From the NCBI GenBank assembly GCA_030695565.1, contig JAUYRZ010000090.1:17686-81685 (forward strand): a stretch of DNA of 64,000 nucleotides, written 5' to 3'. The notes beneath the pieces were generated by a model. That model saw only the letters and a list, made by a program, of their open reading frames with translations, did no database searches and was not told the DNA's origin. The translations under genes and the position numbers were made by a program. This DNA is from Archangium sp. Lineage in GTDB: Bacteria > Myxococcota > Myxococcia > Myxococcales > Myxococcaceae. Position 1 is the stretch's first letter; each line of letters starts with the position of its first letter. This document shows positions 1 through 9,278 of the stretch, piece by piece.

Positions 1-208
1 GCAGGCCGTTCTTCGTGTGCATCTCCTTCACGAAGGGCTCCATGCGCTCCAGCGCGTCGGTGGGCTGCCAGACCGCGGTCTCCCACTCGGCGATGGGCTT
101 CAAGTCGGGACCGGTGATGATGATGCCCATTTCGATGATGACGTTGGTGGCGGTGTCGAGGCCGGTCATTTCCAGGTCGCACCACACGAAGCGCTGCTCG
201 GAGTTCAT
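1..208 (-). CDS. orn: Oligoribonuclease, N-terminal part (cut by window edge)
   Basis: The first 69 residues are readable and begin MNSEQRFVWCDLEMTGLD. The D-L-E-M-T-G-L-D stretch is the ExoI motif of DEDDh 3'-5' exonucleases, with Asp and Glu as metal ligands, and this exact context is typical of oligoribonuclease. The family degrades two- to five-nucleotide RNAs and pGpG, the last step of RNA and c-di-GMP turnover. The reading continues off the left edge, so the ExoII and ExoIII motifs cannot be checked. The start codon at 208 lies only 13 bases from the start of the next gene, which is divergent, so the two genes must share or overlap their promoters. Confidence 0.85.
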   Translation of the reverse strand, partial: MNSEQRFVWCDLEMTGLDTATNVIIEMGIIITGPDLKPIAEWETAVWQPTDALERMEPFVKEMHTKNGL

Positions 209-221
209 GGAGAGGCACTTA

Positions 222-1208
222 ATGGAAGACGGTGGTACTTGCAGCTCCGTGGATGCCCAGACGTTGATCTCGAAGCTGCAGTCCGAAGCCGCCGATTCTC
301 TCTCCGCCTTGGCGGTCGAGTCGCTGCTCGCCACCCCTGTGGGAGAGCTGATGCCGGCCGAGGTGGTGACCGCCGCCGCCCGCAAGGCGCTCGGTGCGTG
401 GCTCGAGTCGGAGACCGCGGTGAAGGTGCTCAACAGCGTGGTGGAGACGCTCGCCCATCGCCTGCAGACCGAACGCCGCCCTCTCAAAGACGTGATGGCG
501 TCCGACGTGCGCCATGCGCTGAGGGAAATGATGGGCCGCCCGTTCAGCCCGGATCGCCGCCTGGTGCTCACCATCATCGACCGGCCGCCGACCCGCGAGC
601 TGGTGCGCCAGCTGCTCCTCGACGCGGTGCTCGAGTTCGGGCGGCGCGCGAGTGCCCCGGTCGCAGGCATGGCGCGCGGGTTGGGTTCGTTGGCCAGCAT
701 GGTGGGCGACCGGGTGAAGGCGAGAAGTGGCGGCCTGGGGTCGTTGGTCGGCGCGGTGAGCGACGAGGTCGAGCGGCAGCTGGAGAAGCGTGCGGTGGAG
801 TTCGTCGACTCGGCGCTTGCGGGCGTCTTCGGTCAGATCGCCGATGCCGTGTCGGACCCCAGACGGGCGGCGGAGTCGGCTGAGCTGCGCACCGCCTTCT
901 TCGATGGTGCGCTCGAGCTGACGGGCCCTCAACTCGCCCGCGAGTTGGCCAACCTCGACGTCGCCGGTGGCGCGGAGATTTTGCGCGCGGGGCTCAAGCG
1001 CTGGCTCGCGTCACCGGCTTCTGAAGCGCAGCTGAAGCATTTCGTGGAGCTGCTGGGCGAACGCGATGCCAAGCGCCCGCTGCAAGAGGTGCTGCAGGAG
1101 ATCGGACTGCTCGAGGTCGCGCGCGAAGTGGCTCGATCGCAGCTGGCGAACCGAATCCGCAAAATCGCATCCACGCCCGAGTTCGCAGCCTGGTTGGGCT
1201 CGATCTAA
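222..1208 (+). CDS. Conserved hypothetical alpha-helical protein
   Basis: A 328-residue protein, apparently all helical, rich in Ala, Leu, Glu and Arg, with no signal peptide, clear membrane segment or catalytic motif that I recognise. Stretches near residues 125-200 have a coiled-coil or amphipathic look. The ATG at 222 was chosen over the in-frame ATG at 207 because GGAGAGG at 209-215 is well spaced for 222. The gene is divergent from oligoribonuclease and convergent with the YgfZ gene; a palindromic repeat fills the 33-base gap. It may be lineage-specific. I assign no function. Confidence 0.7.
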   Translation: MEDGGTCSSVDAQTLISKLQSEAADSLSALAVESLLATPVGELMPAEVVTAAARKALGAWLESETAVKVLNSVVETLAHRLQTERRPLKDVMASDVRHALREMMGRPFSPDRRLVLTIIDRPPTRELVRQLLLDAVLEFGRRASAPVAGMARGLGSLASMVGDRVKARSGGLGSLVGAVSDEVERQLEKRAVEFVDSALAGVFGQIADAVSDPRRAAESAELRTAFFDGALELTGPQLARELANLDVAGGAEILRAGLKRWLASPASEAQLKHFVELLGERDAKRPLQEVLQEIGLLEVAREVARSQLANRIRKIASTPEFAAWLGSI

Positions 1209-1220
1209 CGAATCGAGCTC

Positions 1221-1254
1221 CCCTCTCCCGTCGGGAGAGGGTCAGGGTGAGGGG
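1221..1254. repeat. Palindromic GC-rich dispersed repeat, copy 1
   Basis: CCCTCTCCCG and CGGGAGAGGG form a near-perfect hairpin, followed by the tail TCAGGGTGAGGGG. The same hairpin and tail recur at about eight other places in the window. This copy lies between two convergent genes and supplies the last codons and the TGA stop of the YgfZ gene. ATCGA occurs on both sides (1212-1216 and 1255-1259), which may be chance or a target duplication. Confidence 0.8.
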
Positions 1255-2138
1255 ATCGACGCTGTTGCCCCAGCCATCTCAAACGTGGTCCCCGCCGCCA
1301 GAAAATCCCGGTGCACATACCCGAGCGCCAGGTGCTGCCCATGCTTCGGGCTCTTCACCACGCTGGTGATCCACCCCACCTTGCGCTCGCCCTGCTTGAG
1401 CTCGGTCTTCCGCTCCGGCACCGCTTCACCGACCAACAACTGCACCAGCTTCTTGTTCATCTGGCCGCGGTAGGTGGCGCGGGCGATGACCTCCTGGCCG
1501 ATGTAACACCCCTTCTTGTAGTTGATGGCGTGGTCGAGGTTGGCCTCGAGGGGAATGGTCACCTCGGTCATGTCGACGCCGAACAAAGGAACGTTCTTCT
1601 CGACCCGCAGCACCTCGAGCGTCGAAGCCGACAACCGGGGCAGCTCCCCGAACGCCGCCAGCACCGCGGCCAGCTGCTCGCGCTTGACCACCACGTCCAC
1701 GCCACCGAGCATCGACACCAGCTCACCCACCCGCGCGTCGGCCGGGATCTTCGCCGCCAGCTCCTGCGACTTCGGGCCGACCAGGCCAATCACCGCCAGC
1801 TCCGGCGCGTCGTGCAGCTCGCAGTCTTCGCTGATCAAATACTTCTCGAGGAACGCCTTGACGGTGGCGCCGCGGCCCGGCCCGGTATCGATGACCAGCT
1901 CGTTCTCGCGCTTCAGAATCCGCGCGTCGCCCACCATCGAGCCCTTCACCGTGAGCATCGCGGCGTAGCAGCTGCCACCCACCGGGAGCGCCTCGACGTC
2001 GTTGGTCACCATGCCCTGGAGAAAGCTGGCCGCCTCGGGGCCGGTGATGCGCAGCTGCTCGCGATCAGACCCGTCGAACACGGCACAACCGTTGTTTGCT
2101 GCCTGATATTCCGACCCCACCGCTTCGACGACAGACAT
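1242..2138 (-). CDS. ygfZ: Folate-binding protein YgfZ/GcvT-like
   Basis: A 298-residue protein of the GcvT-like YgfZ family, which binds tetrahydrofolate and supports iron-sulfur enzymes such as MiaB. The diagnostic family motif KGCYIGQE, with its conserved Cys, is present about two thirds of the way along. An upstream domain begins with F-D-G-S-D-R-E-Q-L-R-I-T-G, as in GcvT relatives. The ATG at 2138 was preferred because the 42 codons before it read into the divergent VKOR gene and carry no family similarity. The C-terminus is odd: its final residues and stop are encoded by the palindromic repeat at 1221-1254. Confidence 0.9.
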   Translation of the reverse strand: MSVVEAVGSEYQAANNGCAVFDGSDREQLRITGPEAASFLQGMVTNDVEALPVGGSCYAAMLTVKGSMVGDARILKRENELVIDTGPGRGATVKAFLEKYLISEDCELHDAPELAVIGLVGPKSQELAAKIPADARVGELVSMLGGVDVVVKREQLAAVLAAFGELPRLSASTLEVLRVEKNVPLFGVDMTEVTIPLEANLDHAINYKKGCYIGQEVIARATYRGQMNKKLVQLLVGEAVPERKTELKQGERKVGWITSVVKSPKHGQHLALGYVHRDFLAAGTTFEMAGATASIPSP

Positions 2139-2175
2139 GAGCACCCCGGGAGACACCGCTATATAAGCCCCAGCC

Positions 2176-3477
2176 GTGTCCAAGCCATCCACACCGCCCC
2201 CCCTTTCCGGATTCACGATCGGGACCTTGCTGGCGACCTCCGGCGGCCTGGTGGCGTTGGCCATCTACCAGTGGCTCGAGCTGATCGAGCTGCGCGCAGG
2301 GCATACGCCGGCCTGCTCCATCAACGCGACGGTCAACTGCGCCGCCGTGTGGGACTCGCCGTTCTCGCACCGCATCCACGAGTTCATCGGCATTCCCGTG
2401 GCGGGCCTGGGCGTGGTGTGGGGCGCCGTCGCGTTCACGTTGAGCTTCATGTTCATCCAGCGCAGCCGCGCGACGGGTGACGGCAGCACGTTCTCGGGCG
2501 CGCTCAAGGTGTGGGCGCTGCTGGGCCTGCTCTCCTGCGTCACCTTCATCACCGCGTCGATCCAGGCGAAGGCCGTGTGCCTGACGTGCCTGGGCACCTA
2601 CGCGCTGACCTTCGGCTTCGCCATCGCAGCGCTCAAGCTCATCGGCGGCCCGGTCATCCCGCCTTCGAGCGATCTGCTGCCGGGCGCGGGCTGGGCCATG
2701 GTGCTGGCGGTGCCGGTGTACCTGGGCCTGCTCTACCCGGGCTCGAAGACCCCAACCTCCACCGCGCCGGTCGTTCCAGTGGTCGATGCGCACGACCCGA
2801 GGGACTTCGGGGCGATCGTCGACAGCATGCCCGAGCGCGAGAAGCTCACCGCGAGCTGGGCCCGCGAGCAGTGGAAGAACAGCCAGCCGCAAGACGTCTC
2901 GATGTTCCCGGTGCACGCGCTCAAGGGCAACCCCGACGCGCCGATGAAGGTGGTCGAGTTCACCGACATTCTGTGCGGCCACTGCGCGCAGTTCGTCGCG
3001 TTGTTCCACGAGATCGAGTCGCTCGCCCCCGCGCAGAACCTCTCGCTCGAGCCGCGGTACTACCCGCTCGACAAGGAGTGCAACCCGGACATCACCGGCT
3101 CTGCGAACAACGGCGTGCGCTGCTATGGCGCGCGGCTGCAGATCTGCACCGAGAAGAACCCGAAGTTCTTCGCCATGCGCAGTGAGCTGTTCGAGAACCA
3201 GGCCAAGCTCGATCAGGGAATGATGTTGTCGATCGCCAAGCGGTACGGCGTCGACGAGAACGAGCTCAACGCGTGCATGCGCTCGCCCGAGACGGCCGCG
3301 CGGCTGGCGGAAGACATCGCGTATGCGAAAAAGTACGCGATCGAAGGCACGCCGCTGGTGCTGCTCAACGGCAAGGTCGCTCCGCCTTCGCCCATCTTCC
3401 TGATGGGGATGGCCATGTCGGGCGGCAATCCCGATTCGCCGCTCTTGCTCAAGCTGCCTCCGCCGCCCAGGGAGTGA
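2176..3477 (+). CDS. VKOR-DsbA fusion, disulfide-bond formation protein
   Basis: A 433-residue fusion. Residues about 10-190 form a vitamin-K-epoxide-reductase-like quinone-linked membrane domain with four to five helices. It has the outer pair Cys47 and Cys55, a Ser in D-S-P-F-S, and the catalytic CLTC at 135-138. Residues about 245-433 form a DsbA-like thioredoxin domain with CGHC at 267-270 and a later Thr-Pro turn. VKOR domains reoxidise DsbA using quinone, so the fusion probably is a complete periplasmic disulfide-forming machine replacing separate DsbA and DsbB. It starts with GTG at 2176, 37 bases from the divergent YgfZ start, and its stop abuts the next gene, suggesting an operon with the SUI1-type factor. 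Confidence 0.88.
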   Translation: MSKPSTPPPLSGFTIGTLLATSGGLVALAIYQWLELIELRAGHTPACSINATVNCAAVWDSPFSHRIHEFIGIPVAGLGVVWGAVAFTLSFMFIQRSRATGDGSTFSGALKVWALLGLLSCVTFITASIQAKAVCLTCLGTYALTFGFAIAALKLIGGPVIPPSSDLLPGAGWAMVLAVPVYLGLLYPGSKTPTSTAPVVPVVDAHDPRDFGAIVDSMPEREKLTASWAREQWKNSQPQDVSMFPVHALKGNPDAPMKVVEFTDILCGHCAQFVALFHEIESLAPAQNLSLEPRYYPLDKECNPDITGSANNGVRCYGARLQICTEKNPKFFAMRSELFENQAKLDQGMMLSIAKRYGVDENELNACMRSPETAARLAEDIAYAKKYAIEGTPLVLLNGKVAPPSPIFLMGMAMSGGNPDSPLLLKLPPPPRE

Positions 3478-3834
3478 GTGGTGAGTGACGAGAAGAAGCC
3501 GTTCAACAACCCGTTCGGTGCGCTGGGTGGCCTGCGCAGTGGGCTGCCTGAAGGCAAAGCGCCCGCGGTGAAGGAATCGAAGGTGCAGAAGGGCCCGGCG
3601 CGCGGCGTGGTGCGCCTCGAGCGTGCGGGCCGGCGGGGCAAAGAGGTCACCATCGTCGAACATCTGGAGCTGCCGCCCGCGCAGCGCGAGGTGTGGCTCA
3701 AGGAGCTCAAGTCGGCGATGGGCTGCGGTGGGGTGCTGGAAGAAGACGCGTTGGTGCTGCAGGGGGACCTGCGCGAGCGCGTGGCGAAGTGGCTGGAAAA
3801 GAAGGGCGTGCGGAAGGTCACCGTCGCCAACTAA
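3478..3834 (+). CDS. SUI1/eIF1-family translation initiation factor (YciH-like)
   Basis: A 118-residue protein. The first 35 residues look disordered; the rest matches the SUI1/eIF1 fold: a basic strand (R-R-G-K-E-V-T-I-V), a helix, then L-K-S-A-M-G-C-G-G and a final R-V-A-K-W-L-E-K-K-G segment. In eIF1 and bacterial YciH this fold binds the small ribosomal subunit near the P site and affects start-codon fidelity. Two tandem GTG codons (3478 and 3481) follow directly on the stop of the VKOR-DsbA gene, so translation is probably coupled. The reason for the pairing with disulfide formation is unknown. Confidence 0.85.
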   Translation: MVSDEKKPFNNPFGALGGLRSGLPEGKAPAVKESKVQKGPARGVVRLERAGRRGKEVTIVEHLELPPAQREVWLKELKSAMGCGGVLEEDALVLQGDLRERVAKWLEKKGVRKVTVAN

Positions 3835-3844
3835 GAGCTCCCAG

Positions 3845-4471
3845 TCAGAAGCGGCGCAACACCACCCCCGCCAGCCCCGCGTCGACGGAAACGAACACCT
3901 CGCCCACCTGCTCATCGACAGTGGCCGCGACGCTCCAATCGTTCGAGTACCAATCGTCGTAGCGCTGCTCGAGCACATGAACGCTGAGCACGCGCAGCGA
4001 ATCAGGCTGAGCACTCACCACCTCATCCACGCAAGCCGACAGCTGCGCCCGCGCGAAGGTGGAATACGGCAGCTGCACCGTGAGCATCGACAGCCGCCGC
4101 GTCGACTCGAGCGTGAGCAACTCACGCACCAGCCGAGGCAGCCGCGACCGCCTGGGCTCGGGCTGAAGGCCCGTGCGCGGCTCGGCCAGGTCTTGCGCGA
4201 AGCTGCGCAGCTTTGCTTCCACGATGAAGCCGCGACGCCACGTGAGCTCACACAAGGTGGTGGCCGTACGCAGTCCCCCCAGGAGCGCGCGATCATGCCG
4301 GGCCAGATGCGCCGCCTCCGCGCGCGCCAACCTCGCATCGTGCGGCTTCTGCTCGCGCGCCAGTTGGAGCTGCACCAACTCACCACGCGGGTCGCCCTGC
4401 CCGCAGAGCAGGTCTGCGAACACTGCCATCGCGGCAGAGTCATCGAGCGGTGGGAAGGACGGGGCAGTCAT
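3845..4471 (-). CDS. TIGR02996-like hypothetical protein
   Basis: A 208-residue protein whose N-terminus (residues about 15-40) contains A-V-F-A-D-L-L-C-G-Q-G-D-P-R-G-E-L-V-Q-L-Q. This resembles the TIGR02996 'companion' segment found in large families of myxobacteria and planctomycetes, usually written Y-A-D-W-L-x-E-x-G-D-P-R-G-E. The remainder, with R-R-G-F-I and leucine-rich stretches, resembles the degenerate repeat region that follows this segment in relatives. There is no signal peptide. It is convergent with the SUI1 gene at a ten-base spacing. The biochemical role of the family is unknown. Confidence 0.65.
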   Translation of the reverse strand: MTAPSFPPLDDSAAMAVFADLLCGQGDPRGELVQLQLAREQKPHDARLARAEAAHLARHDRALLGGLRTATTLCELTWRRGFIVEAKLRSFAQDLAEPRTGLQPEPRRSRLPRLVRELLTLESTRRLSMLTVQLPYSTFARAQLSACVDEVVSAQPDSLRVLSVHVLEQRYDDWYSNDWSVAATVDEQVGEVFVSVDAGLAGVVLRRF

Positions 4472-4534
4472 CCCGCATGGGACGGAGGCGCTGAGCTGCC
4501 CTGACTCTCAGTGCTCAGCAGCGGTGTGAGCGCT

Positions 4535-6931
4535 TCAGCGCTTCTTGGGCTCCATGCGGCCGGGGCGCGCAGGACGAGCACCGCCGCCGAAACGCGAGGG
4601 CTTGTCGCTGTTGCTCCCGAACTTCGGCTTGGCGCCGTAGGCGGGCTTGTCGCCGAACTTCGGCTTGTCACCGTAGGCGGGCTTGTCGCCGAACTTCGGC
4701 TTGTCACCGTAAGCGGGCTTGTCGCCGAACTTCGGCTTGGCACCGTAAGCGGGCTTATCGCCGAACTTCGGCTTGTCACCGTAGCGAGGCTTGTCGCCGA
4801 ACTTCGGCTTGTCGCCGTAGGCGGGCTTGTCACCGTAGGCGGGCTTGTCGCCGAACTTCGGCTTGTCGCCGTAGGCAGGCTTCGCCTTGTCACCACCAAA
4901 CTTCGGCTTGTCACCGAAGCGCGGCTTGTCACCACCGAACCGGGGCTTGTCGCCACCAAAACGCGGCGCAGCCTCTGCTGCAGCCGGAGCGGCCGCGACC
5001 GGAGCAGCCTCTTCCTTCTTTGCGCGAGGCGCGGAGACCCGAGGCGCGGAGACCCGGGGCGCGCGAGGAGCCGAACGCGGCGCCTCGATCGGCGCGGCCT
5101 CTTCCTGCTTGGCCGGTTCTTCGCGGCGAGGTGTCGAGGCCCGCGGCGCACGCGCAGGAGGTGCAGCAGCGGCAGCAGCGGCGGCAGGAGCCCCTGCACG
5201 AGCGGCACCTTCCAACTCCACGCGCACCTTGCGGCCACGGACCTTGGTCGCGTGCATCGCCTGAATCACGCGCTCGACCGCTTCGGTCGGCACTTCCACG
5301 CGCGAGGTGTACTCGTCGACACGGATGCCGGAGATCTGCTTGGACGGCAGGTTCGCTTCGTTGGCGATGGCGCCGACGAGATCCTGCGGGCGAACGCCGG
5401 CGTGAGAACCCAGGCTGAGCGTCAACGCGGTCATGCCCACGCGAGGACCCGACGGGCGCTCGCCGCGATCAGAACGTTCGCCGCGATCAGAGCTGCGCTC
5501 CGGACGATCGGTGCGCTCCGGGCGCGAGCCAGGCCCGGTCATGCGATCCGAACGCGAAGGGCCCCGATCCGCGCTGCTCTTGAAGTCCACCGCGTCGCTC
5601 TCATGCGGCGGGAAGAGCTGGGCCTGCAGCAGCGACATCGCGGCGGCCGCCACGGCCTCCATGGTCGAACCTTCTGCGGCGCGGTTGGCGAGGATCATGA
5701 AGTCGGCCGAAGCGGGCTCCGCCATCGCAGCGATCACCTTGGCCGCCAGGTTCTCCGAACGCTTGCCATCCAACTGCGCGCGCGTGGGGACCTGCAGCAT
5801 GGTCATCTTCTTCTTGATCTGCCGCTCCACGTTGCCGAGCAGCCGCATCTCGCGCGGGTCGAGGAACGAGAGCGCCACACCGTCTTTACCTGCGCGGCCC
5901 GTGCGGCCGATGCGGTGCACGTAGACCTCGGGCGAGGTGGGGAGATCGAAGTTGATCACGTGGCTCAACGAGTCGACGTGCAGACCACGCGCGGCGACGT
6001 CGGTCGCGACCAGCACGCGCACCGCGCCTTCCTTGAAGCGCTTGAGCACGCCGTCACGCTGCTCCTGGGTCAGGCCGCCGTGCAACGCCGCGGGCGAGTA
6101 GCCCGAGCGCATCAGCACGTGCGAGAGCTCTTCGACCTCGTTGCGGGTGCGGCAGAAGATGATCGCGCTCTGCGGGCTCTCCCACTCGAGCACGCGCATG
6201 AGCGCCGCTTCCTTGAGCTTGCGCTGCACCACGTACGCCGCCTGGCGGATGTTGGGCAGCGTGCCCGCATCGGTGGAGCGCGCCTGAATGCTCACCCGCA
6301 CCGGATCCTTCAGGTGCTTCTCGGCGATCTTCGAGATGCGGGAAGGCAGCGTGGCCGAGAACAACGCGGTCTGACGCGCGGCCGGCAGCTCGTTCAAGAT
6401 CGACTTGAGGTCGTCTTCGAAGCCCATGTCGAGCATCTCGTCGGCTTCGTCGAGCACCACGAACTTCACCTTCGAGAGCTGCAAGGTCTTCCGGGCGATG
6501 TGATCCAACGCGCGGCCCGGAGTGGCCACCACCACGTCGACGCCGCGTTTGAGCGGGCGCACCTGGTTGAAGATCTCTTGGCCGCCGTACACGGCGAGCG
6601 CGGTGATGCCGATGCTCGCGCCGTACTTCTGCACGGCCTCGGCGACCTGCATGGCCAGCTCACGCGTCGGCACCAGCACCAGCGCCTGCGCCTCGAACGG
6701 GCGCCGATCTTTGGGATCGAGCAGCTGCATCATCGGCAACGCGAAGGCGGCCGTCTTGCCGGTGCCCGTCGCGGCCTGACCGAGCACGTCACGCCCGGCA
6801 ATCAGGGCGGGGATGGTCTCGCGCTGAATCGGGGTGGGCTCCTCGTAGCCGAGGCCCTTGAGGGCGGTGATCACTTCGGGGCGGAGGCCGAAGGACTCGA
6901 AGGTGACGGCAGGGGCAGCGGGGTTCTCCAT
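4535..6931 (-). CDS. DEAD-box RNA helicase with DbpA-like RNA-binding domain and repetitive tail
   Basis: A 798-residue DEAD-box helicase. It carries the Q motif (F-E-S-F-G-L near residue 11, P-T-P-I-Q near 32), Walker A ATGTGKT at 54-60, PTREL at 88-92, TPGR at 137-140, DEAD at 161-164, SAT near 193 and HRIGRTGRAG near 340. Residues about 490-575 fit the DbpA/CsdA RNA-binding domain. An Ala/Pro/Arg linker follows, then a low-complexity tail from about residue 650 built from repeats of (F/Y)GDKP(K/A/R). The core unwinds short RNA duplexes in ribosome assembly or cold adaptation (CsdA-like); the Lys/Tyr/Phe-rich tail probably binds RNA or drives condensation. The start at 6931 precedes the Q motif by ten residues, as is usual. 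Confidence 0.93.
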   Translation of the reverse strand: MENPAAPAVTFESFGLRPEVITALKGLGYEEPTPIQRETIPALIAGRDVLGQAATGTGKTAAFALPMMQLLDPKDRRPFEAQALVLVPTRELAMQVAEAVQKYGASIGITALAVYGGQEIFNQVRPLKRGVDVVVATPGRALDHIARKTLQLSKVKFVVLDEADEMLDMGFEDDLKSILNELPAARQTALFSATLPSRISKIAEKHLKDPVRVSIQARSTDAGTLPNIRQAAYVVQRKLKEAALMRVLEWESPQSAIIFCRTRNEVEELSHVLMRSGYSPAALHGGLTQEQRDGVLKRFKEGAVRVLVATDVAARGLHVDSLSHVINFDLPTSPEVYVHRIGRTGRAGKDGVALSFLDPREMRLLGNVERQIKKKMTMLQVPTRAQLDGKRSENLAAKVIAAMAEPASADFMILANRAAEGSTMEAVAAAAMSLLQAQLFPPHESDAVDFKSSADRGPSRSDRMTGPGSRPERTDRPERSSDRGERSDRGERPSGPRVGMTALTLSLGSHAGVRPQDLVGAIANEANLPSKQISGIRVDEYTSRVEVPTEAVERVIQAMHATKVRGRKVRVELEGAARAGAPAAAAAAAAPPARAPRASTPRREEPAKQEEAAPIEAPRSAPRAPRVSAPRVSAPRAKKEEAAPVAAAPAAAEAAPRFGGDKPRFGGDKPRFGDKPKFGGDKAKPAYGDKPKFGDKPAYGDKPAYGDKPKFGDKPRYGDKPKFGDKPAYGAKPKFGDKPAYGDKPKFGDKPAYGDKPKFGDKPAYGAKPKFGSNSDKPSRFGGGARPARPGRMEPKKR
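4600..4967 (-). repeat. Tandem coding repeats in the helicase tail
   Basis: About twenty degenerate 15-18-base units encode (F/Y)GDKP(K/A/R), with occasional GGDKP or GAKP variants. Many units are nearly identical at the nucleotide level, so copy number is likely to vary by slippage or recombination. The frame is kept because every unit is a multiple of three. Confidence 0.85.
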
Positions 6932-7290
6932 GCAGAGCCCCTACGCGACTTGGGTCCCCCGGGAAAGTTCTCCCTACCCGTCGCTTTCTTCGAAACCGTG
7001 TCGATCTGGCTCAGGGCCGTTGGTCGACTGAGTGCCGGGCCACTTCGGCCGCCCTGAAGAAGGCGACAAACCATGGAAACGACACTCAATCTGCTCCGCA
7101 CCCAGCCCCGCTGGGGAGGCCGCGTGCAGCGCCGCGTCACCATCAAGGTCGCAGGCCACCCATCGGTCGACGCGGCCTCACGACCATGGGGCCTGCACAG
7201 AACACGAGCCAGAAAGGAACGGCTGGTGAGGCGCGCTGATTCTGTTCGGCCCTCACCCTGACCTCTCCCGAGGGGAGAGGGGACCGCTCT
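6932..7290. other. 359-base intergenic region upstream of the helicase
   Basis: No convincing gene. A 62-codon reading frame starts at 7073 behind a GAAGAAGG, but it resembles no family and its end (P-S-P-stop) is made by the palindromic repeat at 7250-7282, so I do not call it. The region must hold the helicase promoter and a possibly long leader; a long cold-shock-type 5' UTR is possible, but no clear structure or promoter boxes could be read by eye. Confidence 0.6.
7250..7282. repeat. Palindromic GC-rich dispersed repeat, copy 2
   Basis: CCCTCACCCTGACCTCTCCC followed by GAGGGGAGAGGGGA, the same hairpin and tail as at 1221-1254 in the opposite orientation. It ends nine bases before the 3' end of the pyrimidine-nucleoside phosphorylase gene, where it could act as a transcript 3'-end hairpin. 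Confidence 0.8.
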
Positions 7291-8595
<1,305 letters not shown>

Positions 8596-8657
8596 GGCCG
8601 GCAAACTACGCGCCACCGAGCGAGCCGGCTACTTCTTGAGGGTGTAGATTGCGGGCC

Positions 8658-9221
8658 ATGCGCGCGATGACGGTTCAGCAGTTCCTCGCACAGGACGAGC
8701 GCATTGAGCTCATCCGCGGAATTGCCGTCCGGAAGGTGACCAGCGCTGAACACTCATCTGCCCAAGGGGCCATCGGTCGCCGACTGGGTGACAAGTTCAA
8801 CCGCAAGCCCGGCGGCCGTTGGCCTGGGGGATGGTGGTTCTTCATCGAGTTCGACGTTCAGTTCGGCAGCGAGATTTTCCGCCCTGATGTCTGCAGCTTT
8901 CGACGCGATCGCCTGAAGGAAAAGCCCAGCGGAAGACCTGTCCTGACGCGACCCGACTGGGTCTGCGAGATCCTCTCGCCGAGCAACGCCAAGACCGACC
9001 GGGTGGAGAAGTTGCAGACCTACTTCGCCGCCGGCGTCCCGCACTACTGGTTGGTGGATCCGCTCGAAGGAAGTCTGGAGATCTTCCGCCGCACGGACCT
9101 TGCCTACGCACTGGTTCAGAGCGCGCATCGCGGCCAACGCCTCAAGCCTGAGCCCTTCGACGCCCTGGAGTTCTCGGTCGATGAGCTGCTCGGTGACGAT
9201 CCCGAGGGCGACGACGCCTGA
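8658..9221 (+). CDS. Uma2-family (DUF820) putative endonuclease-fold protein
   Basis: A 187-residue protein with the DUF820/Uma2 pattern: an N-terminal E-R-I-E-L-I-R-G-I, a central F-R-P-D-V-C, then PDWVCEILSPSN followed by D-R-V-E-K-L-Q-T-Y-F-A-A-G-V-P-H-Y-W-L-V-D-P. The D...E.L motif fits a PD-(D/E)XK nuclease-like core. The family is expanded in cyanobacteria and myxobacteria and its function is unsettled. The ATG at 8658 was chosen; TTG at 8649 and ATG at 8667 are in frame. It appears monocistronic and divergent from the phosphorylase gene. Confidence 0.8.
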   Translation: MRAMTVQQFLAQDERIELIRGIAVRKVTSAEHSSAQGAIGRRLGDKFNRKPGGRWPGGWWFFIEFDVQFGSEIFRPDVCSFRRDRLKEKPSGRPVLTRPDWVCEILSPSNAKTDRVEKLQTYFAAGVPHYWLVDPLEGSLEIFRRTDLAYALVQSAHRGQRLKPEPFDALEFSVDELLGDDPEGDDA

Positions 9222-9278
9222 CTCGTTCGCCGTGAAGCGTGCTTGCCCGCTTCACATCTTGAGGCATGGTGCGCCCCC

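Noticed and set aside
4511..7057. An 848-codon frame antisense to the helicase gene
   Set aside because: Produced by the repetitive tail and third-position GC; the helicase on the other strand has all DEAD-box motifs.
7073..7261. A 62-codon reading frame with a possible Shine-Dalgarno in the helicase upstream region
   Set aside because: Its end is made by the dispersed repeat and no family similarity is seen; probably chance.
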